64,000 nucleotides of DNA, from NCBI GenBank assembly GCA_907165065.1, contig OU015540.1, positions 3,828,001-3,892,000 on the forward strand, written 5' to 3'. Numbering within the stretch: the first letter of the stretch is position 1; each line of letters starts with the position of its first letter. The notes under the pieces were generated by a model that searched no databases, was not told the origin of the DNA, and saw nothing but the letters and a program-made list of their open reading frames with translations. A program made the translations under genes and the position numbers. The DNA comes from Caprimulgus europaeus (Eukaryota > Chordata > Aves > Caprimulgiformes > Caprimulgidae). Positions 49,501 through 59,305 of the stretch are shown here, one piece after another.

Positions 49501-52500
49501 TGGGCCCTTCTGGACAGAATCCTACCAGGTAATTCACACAAATGACTCTTCGAGTGTGCCGGTGTCTGCAGAGGGGACCTGCAACACAAAGCTCCACAGG
49601 TCACGTTCCACGTGTGCCTACCCCAGCGCTCAGCAGCAGCAGGTGCACAAGCAGATCATGCAAAGGAAGAATAGCAACACCTACCCTTCATTTGCAGCCA
49701 CAGAGGCAGCAACTGCCCTTTTAATAAGGGCAGGGAGTGACAGAACAAGGGGAAATGGCTCTAAACTGGAAGAGGGCAGGTTTAGATTGGATCTTAGGAA
49801 GAAATTCTTTGGTGTGAGGGTGGTGAGACCCTGGCCCAGGTTGCCCAGAGAAGCTGTGGCTGCTCCTCCCTGGAAGTGTTCAAGGCCAGGCTGGATGAGG
49901 CTTTGAACAACCTGGTCTAGTGGAAGGTGTCCCTGCTGCTGGCAGGGGGGTTGGGACTGGATGAGCTTTAAGGTCCCTTCCAACCCAAACCAGTCTGGGA
50001 TGCTATAGCTGTGTGATGTACATACCATGTTTACAGAAGCCTCTGTCATACCAGGGACAGTCTTTGATCTTAGACTCCGGGTCAATGTGCAAGAAGGGAC
50101 ATTCTTTGTTACTGCATTCCCCTGCACCAAAGGGAAACACACTTCTTAGTCAATTGTGTCAAGTTTGAGATCAAATGACTCACAAAACATTACCTGGATC
50201 ATGGAGCTTCCACAAAGCTGTTACCAACACTGCTAAATTCAGGCACAACAGTCTCACTGCCTGCCTTAACCTAGGTGAAGAACACCAAGGACTCACCCCA
50301 GGTGAGTAAAGTTCTACCAGACTGGATTATTTATGTGTGCTTTTAAAAATAATGAGGAAACTAAATTTGAAAGAGCAGTCATGATAACAAAAACCAAACA
50401 CTGAGTGCACCAGAAGTGTGGAGAAACTACAAATTGCACACTAACCTCAATCCAAGGAAACCTACAAGACTGTAAGTTTCTGACAGCAAGTTGCCTCATT
50501 ATGTCCAGATCTCCAGAGCTGGAAAGCAAGTGCATAAAAGTTTTGCACCCCCATACCCTCTGCTGCTCATCAACTCCCCAAAATAAGAGTCATGCAAAGA
50601 CCAACTGCTCAACCTACTCATCTCATACCCAAAACAGAACATAAGGCATAAAAATCCAGTGAAAACTTGAACTTCCCCCCTCTTCCCCCAAGGGACAAGC
50701 TCTTGAGAGAGAAGACATCTACAATATGTCACATTTAGGGGGATAAGAAGGTGAAGGGCTAAACAGATCTGAAAAAAGCACAATCTAACCCTTTAATCAG
50801 ACACAAAATGTAATGCTCTGAAGATGGGTGAGAAGGATGTGCCAGGATCTTCTTCACCAGACTCCCATGCCAGGGAGGAACACTCAGCAGGAGCTACAAC
50901 GCCCCTTACCAAATTTGGAGTAGAAGTAACACTCAGGCATCTTGGTCATGTCGTACTCGTGCAGAAACTCGCACTGGTCTCCCTTTTTGCACAGTCCTCG
51001 CAGCCAGTGTTTGCAAACCACTGTCTTTTCCCCACTGATGTGTCGGAACGGGCACATGCCTCCTGGGGAAGGATGGGACAAGGAGAAGGGGGGGAAAAAA
51101 AAAGAACAATTAAAACCTGCAGCACAGAGGGCAACAGCATCACTTTGTTCCTCTCTGCAAAAGGGGTTTCAGAAGCATCACTTGTTCGTACTAATTTAGC
51201 CTTTAGAGGCAATAACCACTTGGGACAAGTCTTATGTTACTCTCTAACAAGCCAAACAACATAGTCTCCAGCTTTTAATCCTGGTAACCACAAAGCACAG
51301 CAGTTAATACAGGCAGATCCACAGCAAGGTCTGTGTGTGGTGAGTCCAAGCCTTCCTTAACCGGTACCTTTGCTTAATCACCTCCCAGCTTCTTCCAAAA
51401 ATACCATCATTGCACCTGCACTGCAGTTATTCCAACATCCTTCAGCTTTATCCTCTCTCCAGGTTATCTCCTCATCTTTACAAAAACCAAGAGTACTGTA
51501 GACAGTGCTAGAAAATCTCTTCTCCCCCCTCCCCCTCTGTGACTGTACTGGAAATTTCACTTGCCTTTGCCACAAGCCGCCTTTAAAAAAAATTCACAGA
51601 CAGCCGCCCCCGATTCTGTAAAAACAAAGAAACATAATTAATGTTAACAAAGTTTCATGGCAAGTTGTAAAGTATTTCCTTCCCCTAGGAAGAAAATCTG
51701 GTCTCAACTTCAAAAGCAAAGCAGCATTTTGGTTTGGGGAATTTACTAACCCACATAAGTTCCTTGTTCAATCTGGCCCTCACAAATATTTATATTCTTC
51801 TTGAGGGGACAGCAAGGGGAATTTGCAGAGGTTTGGTGGTGCTTGTTTTGCTTTTCAGATATTTAAGTTTTATTGCCTGGGTTTTCCTCTGCTGTTAAGT
51901 CACTCATGTCTGTCTACAGTCCTGGCAATAACAAGTCTTCTATTTTTTGACCAGAACAGCCTGAAACAACCATTAGTGTTGGTTACCCAACCATTACCCT
52001 TTGCTGATCCTGATCAACAAGAACCACAACATTCAAGGGAGTTAAAACACAAGTTTAAGAGCCTAGTCAGAAAATTTCAGTGAACTCTTGAGTTTCCTGA
52101 GACAACCTGTGTCAGATTATTACACTGGAAGGAAAGGTTGAGAGTCCAGGCCATGGGTGTAGCTAAAGATGAAGCTTCTCTACCATCAAAATACTTCATC
52201 TATCAAAAGGGAATGAAAAAAAAGCAATAAAGCACTCTGTAGCAAAGTGTTTATTCACAATAATGCCTCAACTTTTGTTTTCCAGCTTGGCCAGGTTTTA
52301 ACTACAATTTTCATTAAGTAGGAAAGAAAAACATCGGGATTGAGACACAAACCTGACAGGGAAAGCGGAACTTGGGTGGATTTAAGGATCAGACCTGAGC
52401 AAAGCGCTCAGACCCTCGGAAACCTCCCACCCTCCCTCGCACCCCTCTACCCCCCTCCCACCAGCCAAACCCGGGCCCCTCCCCGGCGGAAGCCCTGAAG

Positions 52501-52649
52501 GGACAGGGGAGGAGGGAACCGCGCGGCGCCCGCTGCCCACACGCACTGTCCATGCCGGGGAAAGGCAGCGGCTGCGCCCCCAGCTGCTGCTCCACAGCCA
52601 GCTCCAGGTCGAACTTGATGTGATCCACGCTGGCGATGAGCTCCTGCAT
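46553..52649 (-). CDS. CPSF4: Cleavage and polyadenylation specificity factor subunit 4 (CPSF30)
   Basis: Eight coding exons on the minus strand: 52649-52547, 51615-51565, 51062-50910, 50121-50026, 49578-49485, 49003-48931, 48072-47980 (or from 48093) and 46621-46553. The product is about 243 residues (250 with the upstream acceptor of exon 7). It starts [20 protein letters not shown]. Five CCCH zinc fingers follow, with first Cys and last His at about 41-59, 68-86, 96-114, 124-142 and 148-166, and a C-terminal CCHC knuckle ([14 protein letters not shown]) precedes the end [12 protein letters not shown]4 is the zinc-finger subunit of the nuclear mRNA 3'-end cleavage complex and contacts the AAUAAA signal. 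The ATG has a strong Kozak context (GCCACCATGC). Intron 2 uses a GC donor; the exon 7 start is uncertain (see findings). It shares a divergent promoter with PTCD1. Confidence 0.96.
49722..50008 (+). mobile_element. CR1 LINE insertion in CPSF4 intron 4
   Basis: A sense-oriented CR1 3' end on the plus strand, antisense to CPSF4. It runs from 'acagaacaaggggaaatggc' through 'aggaagaaattctttggtgt' and 'ggtctagtggaaggtgtccc' to 'ggtcccttccaacccaaacc' and a terminal 'gggatgctat'. It closely resembles the copy at 63352, suggesting the same young subfamily. It fills most of the 447-bp intron and ends about 17 bases from the exon 4 donor. Confidence 0.95.
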
Positions 52650-52903
52650 GGTGGCGGCTGGGGGGCGGCGGCAGCGGGACGGAAGGGGAGGTATGGTGGT
52701 GGTGGTGGCGGCGGCGGACGGCCGGGCTCGGGCTGACCCGGCCCGGCCGGCTCCGCTCCGCGCCGGCAGCGCCTTGAGGAGACCGGGGGTGGGTGGGGAG
52801 GCGGAGGCGGCAGATCCTTGCCGCCCCGCGCCACCCGCCCGCCCGCGGAATGCCGGGAGTCACCTCTCACCCCGCTGCCTAGCGGGCAGCGCGCGCGACT
52901 TCA

Positions 52904-53197
52904 CCAATCAGAACGTGCCGGTCAGGCTCCGCTCCCGCGCCTCCGCCAATCAGAGTGCTCCGGTCGGGCTCTTCTAGCTCGCCTCCGCCAATCAGAGTGC
53001 TCCGGTCGGGCTCTTCTAGCTCGCCTCCGCCAATCAGAGTGCTCCGGTCGGGCTCTTCTTGCTCGCCTCCGCCAATCAGAGCGCGTCGGCCGGGCGCTTC
53101 TCCCGCGCCTCCGCCAATCAGAGCGCGCCGATCTAGCTCCTCTCCTGCGCTTTCGCCAATCAGAGTGCGCTGTTTGGGCTCTGCTCCCGCCTGCGCA
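52904..53197 (+). repeat. Seven-unit 42-bp CCAAT-box (NF-Y) tandem array
   Basis: CCAATCAGA begins at 52904, 52946, 52988, 53030, 53072, 53114 and 53156, so every interval is exactly 42 bp. The core CCAATCAGA is identical in all seven units, and most units are preceded by GCCTCCG. Units 2 and 3 are identical and unit 4 differs by one base; units 1, 5, 6 and 7 vary between the cores. CCAAT followed by CAG is the optimal NF-Y site. All boxes have the same orientation. Forty-two bp is four helical turns, so bound factors would lie on one side of the DNA. Confidence 0.97.
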
Positions 53198-53203
53198 CGC
53201 GCA
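53192..53203. promoter_or_regulatory. NRF-1 binding site TGCGCACGCGCA
   Basis: A perfect match to the NRF-1 consensus (YGCGCAYGCGCR), 60 bp upstream of the PTCD1 ATG and overlapping the end of the last CCAAT unit. NRF-1 drives many nuclear genes for mitochondrial proteins, which fits PTCD1. Confidence 0.85.
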
Positions 53204-53262
53204 GTGGCTGAGGGGAGCGGAGCGGGCCCGGGCCCCGCTGTGGCGGTGGCCCCGGACGCACC

Positions 53263-56200
53263 ATGAGGGCCCTGCGGCTCCTCACCCCCCTGGGGCCGCT
53301 CGCCGCGCGGTGCCGGTGGGTCCCCTCCGCTCCTCCACTGCGGGGGCGGTGGGCAGACCCGCAGCAGCCCGGGAAGGCACCGTGCCTGTTCCGTTCCCCG
53401 GGCCCGCTGCCGGGCTGGAGGCCGTTCAGCTCCTCACAGGCATCCTGCAGCCTGGCCGGTAACGACCGGAGAGAGATCGATGGCGGCAGCGGCGCTGAAG
53501 CTGTTGGTGAGGAGGAGGAGGAGGATGATGAAGGCGTGGAGTTCGGGACGCTGTCGAATAAATTTTCTTCTCGCCAGTATTACCACAAAGCCACCTCGCG
53601 GCTTCAGAACCTAAAGCTTCAAGAAGAGGGGGAGGAGGAACCGCAAAGAAAACTGCGACGAGGTCCTAAGAACACCCCGTACTGGTACTTCCTGCAGTGC
53701 AAGGCCCTGATCAAAGAGGACAAGGTGTGTGCCCAGCCCTTCGCTGCTTTGCTTTTTAACGGTGCTGGATCATCGAGAGACAGCTCAGCCTTGTTGAAAT
53801 AGATACTCTGCTTCTGTTGGCAATACCTACCAACAGAAGGTGCTGGACAGATGATTCCACCTTCCTGTGTCTGTGTTCCCTCTGAAAATAGGAACTGAGT
53901 TAACTCTCCCTTTTTGAAGGTGTCCAGACAGTTATTTTTTTCCACAAATCCAGCTGTTCCTCAACCTGTCTCTGTTCAGTCACTCTGCCGTCCCTCTGGC
54001 AGTCTGGGCTTTGGTATTTGTCTGCCAACACTTCTCATCCCAAACCCCTGCAGCTCTGTCCCATCTGGATCATCCAACCATTGAGTATCTTTACAGAAAG
54101 AAGTAAAATAAGAATTTGTGAGGAATCCTGCGCTCTGTGGGATTTCCACCAGAACCTGCTCACAGCTGCCTATATTAAGATCCACTGTAATCGATTCTGT
54201 TGTTTCCTCACCATGGATTTTCCTCTTCCCCGTAGCTGGCGGAGGCTCTGGAGCTGTTTGAGGTGCAGATGCTGAAGGAAGAGCGTGTGCAGCCAGAAGA
54301 AAGCAATTACACTGTCCTGATCGGCGGCTGTGGCAGGGTTGGCTACGTGAAAAAGGCATTCAGGCTCTACAATGATGTAGGTTCACATCCTCCCCTCTCT
54401 CAACTCTTGATCAGGTTTGCTAAGCTAAAACTGTTTCCAGCATTTGGTCCCATTACTTTGTCTCCAGAATGCCTTTTGAGTTACTGTTTGCATCTTCTTA
54501 GCCTGAAATTCTTAAAACCAAGTTATGAAATTCTAGAAATCCTTCCTAAAAAGTCAGTTCTCATTCTTTTTCTTTTCCCTTAGATGAAAAAACGAGGCTT
54601 AACCCCCACTGAGGCCACTTACACCGCCCTGTTCAATGCCTGTGCCGAATCACCGTGGAAGGACTCCGGCCTGCAGAGTGCCCTCAAGTTACATCAGCAG
54701 CTCAAGAGCAAAAACGAAGAGCTGAACCTGATCACCTACCACGCACTGCTGAAGGTCTGCGCCCTGTGCTCCGATCTCAGGATGTGCTTTGATGTCCTGA
54801 AGGTAAAGATGTCACTTTTCTCGTATTAAGTGAAGTCTGCTCTGGTTAAAGCTCCTGGAAGTTGCCAAATTGCATAGAGGTTTTTATTTCATTTCCAGCA
54901 GTGATTACAGATCATGTGTTCCTATTTCATTGATCCTCAGTCTCATACAATGAAATCATCTTGGTCCATGCCAGACATTTTAAGTTGAAGTAGCTGCTTT
55001 CCAGTACCTGAAGGGAAAGCTGGGGAAGGACTTTTCACAAGGGCAGTTAATAACAGGACAAGGGGAAATGGCTTTAAGCTGAAAGAGGGGAGGTTTAGAT
55101 TAGATATTAGGAAGAAATTCTTCACTGTGAGGGTGGTGAGACACTGGCCCAGGTTGCCCAGAGAAGCTGTGGCTGCTCCTCCCTGGAAGTGTTCTCGGCC
55201 AGGTTGGATGAGGCTTTGAGCAACCTGGTCTAGTGGAAGGTGTCCCTGCTGCTGGCAGGGGGGTTGGAGCTAGATGATCTTTAAGGTCCCTTCCAGCCTA
55301 AACCATTCTATGATAAAAAGAGGCAGCAACAGCCTTAAACAGAAGTTGGCTTTAAAACTCTGGTCAGGTGTGTTTTGTGGGGCTCAGAGTTACTGTGTTT
55401 GTCTCCATCCCTCATTTAAAAGACTCAGATACTGATACCTCGTTCCTTTTAAAGCTCTTGCAGCAGCTCTTCTCAGAAGGGACAGTGTGGGAGTAGCTAA
55501 AAGGATTGCTGTTTCTGCCCTCAAATTCCCTGTAGCTCCCATCAGGGAGAAACCAGGATCTATACAGGTGTTTTGGGGCTCTTCTCCTCCTGAAGCCATT
55601 GTTCTGCTTGCAGCACTGGGAGTTCACACAGAATCACTAAGGTTGGAAAAGATCTCTCAGATCATCCAGTCCAACCATCACCTCATCACCACCATGGCCA
55701 CTAAACCCTATCCCCGAGTGCTGTGTCTACATGTTTCTTGAACAGCTCTAGGGATGGTGACTCCACCACCTTCCTGGGCAGCCTGTCCCAGTGTCTGACC
55801 TGTCCCAGTGTCTGACCTGTCCCAGTGTCTGACCTGTCCCAGTGTCTGACCTGTCCCAGTGTCTGTCTTTTGGAGAAGAAATTTTCACCTGTCCTCTGTT
55901 GCTGTGATGTCCCCAGAAGACAACAGTGGTATTTGAGCTTCACAGCCAGCAACAACAGATTGTGTGGGTAACTGGGAAGTTTAATGCTCTCTCTGGTCTT
56001 TTAGGAAATTGTGCACAAGGGCCATGTTCTTACAGCTGAGACCTTCAGCTTCCTTCTCATGAGCTGCATAAAGGACAGCGAGAACGGCTTCCGATACGCC
56101 CTGCAGGTTTGTCTTTATGTCCTACATGGGGAGGAAAAATGCTGCTGTGCTGTAACTCATCACCTGAACGCAGGGAAGGCAGTGGGCTGCTCAGAGCTGA

Positions 56201-58497
56201 TGAAACAGGAGGAGTTCAGCTTCTCCTAGGAGAAGTTCTGGAAACCAGACTTCCATCAGGATGTCTCATACATGGATAAACTGTCTGGATGATCTGGCAG
56301 GACTGTGGTACCTCGAGGTGGCTGTTCACTGTCCAGTGGCATCTCACCTTGTCATGCTGTAAACTCACTTGTTTTTCCTGCAAGTACAGATTTTAACAGT
56401 GAGCACAGTAGTTACACTTACACTGCTCAAAATGCTCCTGTTATTTAATATCCCCTGTGTCTGGTGTTCATCTTCCCCTCTTCAGGTTTGGAAACAAATG
56501 ACTACACTGGGAATAAAGGCCGACAGCCACACGTACAATCTGATGCTGCGTGCTGCCAGAGACTGTGGAATAGGTGACCCGGTCACAGCTGCTCAACTCC
56601 TGCTCAGACCCACCCACGAGAACCCCTCTTTGCTAAGGCTTGCACCTGGGAGGCTGAAGGAAAAGGTGAAAAGTCAGAGGAAGAAGGGATCAGAGAGTGC
56701 AGCTGCTGCCCAGTTGGATGTGGAAGCTCTGGAGAAGCAGTTATTTCAGGATGGTTTGGTGCAGCCTGAAACACTGCTCCAGGAACAAAATAAAACTGTG
56801 AACCAGGCTGAAACAAAGCCAGCTGCTCTCAACAGCCTCAGCATCGCTCACAGCAGGACTGGAACGTTGATGAGGAGAAGCCAGAAGGAGATGGAGCAGG
56901 AACAAGCACATCTGAGCCAGAAACCACATTTCTGCAACCTACCCAACTTGCTGGATTCCAGGATGCCTGACACAGCCATGGTTTCCTTGGGGACAGTGGC
57001 CACAGCATCCCACAGGCTGGCTTTGATGGGGGATGTGGAGGGCTTCTTGAATAAAATGAAAAAGGACAATGCAAAACCCAACATTAAAACATTTACGTTA
57101 CTGGCTGAACTGGTGGAACCCCAAAGCCCCTCCGAGTCCTCCTTGCTGGCACTCCTAGAGGAGCATAAAGTGCAAGTAGATGTGACCTTCTTCAACACTT
57201 TAATAAGGAAGAAAAGTAAACAGGGAGACCTGGAAGGAGCAAAGGTGAGAAAAACTGAGAACCAGCCCTGTCATCTCTTTGTCCCAGGCCTCCAGCGTTA
57301 TCTGAGACCCGTTTATCCCCAGCATAAACTGGGAATCTCGCACTGGTTTCCACAAACCAGCGCTCAGGTTCATTTCTGAGTAGTTCTGGATTCTGTTGGA
57401 GCTGCAGTGAGACTCTTTGGAAACTGATGGCAACACTTGTGTCTTGCAGAACGTGCTGCCAGCTCTGATGAAGAGGGGACTGTCACCCAACCTCCAGACA
57501 TTTTGTAACTTGGCCATTGCTTGCCACCAAGAGAAAGATGGACTGCAGTTACTCTCTGATTTGAAGGTAATCAACTCTGCTGCTTGCAGAGAAGCAAACA
57601 GAAGTGTTAGTGATTCTAAAAAGATCTGCTGAGGTTTCTGTGGTGAGTGCTGTTGTGTTCTCACTCCAAAACCACACTGCAGCTCTAGAGCAGACACCAG
57701 CTCAGGTGGTCTGTCCTATTCCTGTGCTGGGAGAGGTGAGGGCTCCCGGGGAAGGGGGGTGCTGGCACTGCAGAAACTGCTACACAGGCTCACAAAGAGC
57801 TACACAAAGAGCAAGAGCCTTACTCCCTGTGTAAGAAGCACCTGGGTACCTGTTACTTCTCCAAGTCCTGTGCTCATTGGCAGAGAAACAAGTTTAACTG
57901 CAGTGTTGGTTGTTTCCAGAGGTCTGGTGTAACTCCCAACAAGCACATCTACAGCACCCTCATCGCTGCGGCTGTGAGGCAGCTGGATTACAGGTACCTC
58001 ACAGAGATCCTGCGGGACATGAGGAGTAACCAGGTGCCTCCCAATGAAGTCATTATCCGCCAGCTGGAGTTTGCAGCACAGTACCCTCCAAAATTTGACA
58101 GGGTAAGTAGCAGTGACTGCTCAGAGCACAAAGGCAGCACAAAGGACACCAACAAGGGAGGAGAAAGATTTCTTTGGTTCTTTGGCCCAAGTCTTCTTTG
58201 AGTTTGATGGCGCTGACAGTTACTTGTTCTTTAGTAGCAGCTTATTGCTGTTGCATGCTGGCACTGAAGTGAGCTCTCTTCTCATAAAACCTTGTTGTGT
58301 TGGATTTATATTTGCAGTACAAGTCAAAGAACCCATACCTGGAGAAAATCGATGGTTTCCGTGGCTACTACCACCGGTGGTTAAAAGTGATGGCGGGAGA
58401 GGAGACCCCCCATCCCTGGGAGAAATACCGGACAGCCAAGCGGGCGGGCGGTGACGGTAAGGAAGAGGCTGCACAGGAGCAGCCAGCACAGAAGTAG
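53263..58497 (+). CDS. PTCD1: Pentatricopeptide repeat domain protein 1, mitochondrial
   Basis: Eight coding exons: 53263-53724, 54236-54376, 54584-54802, 56005-56106, 56486-57244, 57450-57566, 57920-58102 and 58318-58497. All seven introns are GT-AG and lie between codons (phase 0). The product is 720 residues (human about 700). An Arg-rich, acid-free N-terminus ([19 protein letters not shown]) fits a mitochondrial presequence, and a Glu/Asp run follows at about 83-92. PPR helical repeats cover about 140-345 (for example [46 protein letters not shown]). A variable spacer at about 350-470 is followed by more repeats to about 650. The family acts in the mitochondrial matrix on leucine tRNAs, 16S rRNA and ribosome assembly. 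Exon 5 (253 codons) is the largest. CR1 copies occupy intron 3. Confidence 0.96.
55012..55316 (+). mobile_element. CR1 LINE insertion in PTCD1 intron 3 (sense)
   Basis: A CR1 3' segment of about 305 bp from 'ggaaggacttttcacaaggg' through 'aggaagaaattcttcactgt' and 'ggtctagtggaaggtgtccc' to 'ggtcccttccagcc' and 'cattctatgat'. Same orientation as PTCD1 and well away from the exon boundaries. Confidence 0.95.
55630..55905 (-). mobile_element. CR1 LINE fragment in PTCD1 intron 3 (antisense), interrupted by a minisatellite
   Basis: The plus strand shows the antisense CR1 start 'aatcactaaggttggaaaag', then 'atcatccagtccaaccatca', 'ggtgactccaccacc' and 'gggcagcctgtcccagtgtc', resuming with 'ggagaagaaattttcacc'. 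This belongs to a different CR1 subfamily from the neighbouring sense copy. The 17-bp minisatellite at 55782-55866 interrupts it. Confidence 0.9.
55782..55866 (+). repeat. 17-bp minisatellite inside a CR1 fragment, five copies
   Basis: Five tandem copies of CCTGTCCCAGTGTCTGA; only the last base of the fifth copy differs. The single-copy form of this sequence is part of CR1, so the array arose by duplication after the element was inserted. Confidence 0.97.
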
Positions 58498-58618
58498 CTG
58501 TGAGCAGGACACCACAGTCCTGCACCTTCCTTGTGCTGGAAGAACTTGCTCCCTTGAACTGTCTTGTAGTAAAGCTGCTTTATATTTCCATGAACCCAAG
58601 TTCTTGTGGTAACTGCAT

Positions 58619-58624
58619 AATAAA
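58619..58624 (+). terminator. PTCD1 polyadenylation signal AATAAA
   Basis: Canonical AATAAA about 120 bases after the PTCD1 stop codon. The convergent BUD31 signal is only about 490 bp further on, on the other strand. Confidence 0.8.
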
Positions 58625-58649
58625 ATACTTTTGTTTTAAGCAGAAGCAA

Positions 58650-59105
58650 ATACATTCTCAGTTAATTTTCTTAAAACTGCAGAGGATGAGATAGATTGTC
58701 GTTTAACAAACCCTGTGCTGAACAAGGGAGAAGCAAATTCAGATTGAACAGTGGTTTAGGTCAGTGCTAGAGTTGTGTTTGTTCCCTGTAAATCTCTGCA
58801 GACTGCTGGCTTGCTTAAATCTACACACTAATTCCAGGTTACAGAGAGTTCCAGGGAAATTTAGCTTCCTTCTGTACAAGATCAGAGGAGTTTTGAGAAC
58901 TGGATTATTTCTTTTCCACACAGCTTTTTAAATTCAGTTAGTTGAGAAAGAAGGATAAGAGCTAGTTAAAAACAACCCACATTGAGAATACCTCACAGTA
59001 AACAGAGCAACCTTCAAACAAACCAACCAACCATAATACATCCAACAGGAGAAGAGGGGCACAGAAATGTTTTGCCAGAAGATTGAACCAATCTTACAGG
59101 AGGTC
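58650..59105. other. Convergent gap between PTCD1 and BUD31
   Basis: About 450 bp of unique, slightly AT-rich DNA between the two polyadenylation signals, with a short CAAA/CCAA-rich patch at about 59015-59032. No gene is seen. Confidence 0.6.
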
Positions 59106-59109
59106 AGAC

Positions 59110-59115
59110 TTTATT
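59110..59115 (-). terminator. BUD31 polyadenylation signal AATAAA (minus strand)
   Basis: TTTATT on the plus strand is AATAAA on the minus strand, about 190 bases after the BUD31 stop codon. Confidence 0.75.
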
Positions 59116-59305
59116 TTAAAATAAATGGCTACAGAAAACCTACTCCAGAAGAACCCCCATTGTATCTATGATCCAGGGGAGCATGGTGCTGGTTTAATTA
59201 CAGGAATATCCAATCACACAGAAGGTGGCTGTAACTGCACTGAACAGTTCGTTGTGTAGGATGATATCCCTCAGAGTTCAAAGAGTATTCTGATGGCTGA
59301 AGGCT

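Larger units (their letters stand above)
52650..53262. promoter_or_regulatory. CPSF4/PTCD1 divergent CpG-island promoter
   Basis: The two start codons, in opposite orientation, are only 613 bp apart in very GC- and CpG-rich DNA without a TATA box. The interval contains the seven-box CCAAT array (52904-53197) and an NRF-1 palindrome (53192-53203). The last CCAAT box is 103 bp from the PTCD1 ATG, a normal distance for NF-Y action on a start site near 53220. The first is 255 bp from the CPSF4 ATG. Transcription starts are not determined from sequence. Confidence 0.85.

Noticed and set aside
52818-53462. A 214-codon plus-strand frame with a 14-residue repeat (RLRQSECSGRALLA-type)
   Set aside because: The repeat arises because the 42-bp CCAAT array is divisible by three. 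The region is promoter DNA, a second frame (52955-53266) is open too, and the frame continues out of phase into PTCD1 exon 1.
53811-53839. Hairpin in PTCD1 intron 1 (CTTCTGTTGG / CCAACAGAAG, 9-base loop)
   Set aside because: The 10-bp stem is perfect, but chance is likely over an intron of this size and nothing else supports a function.
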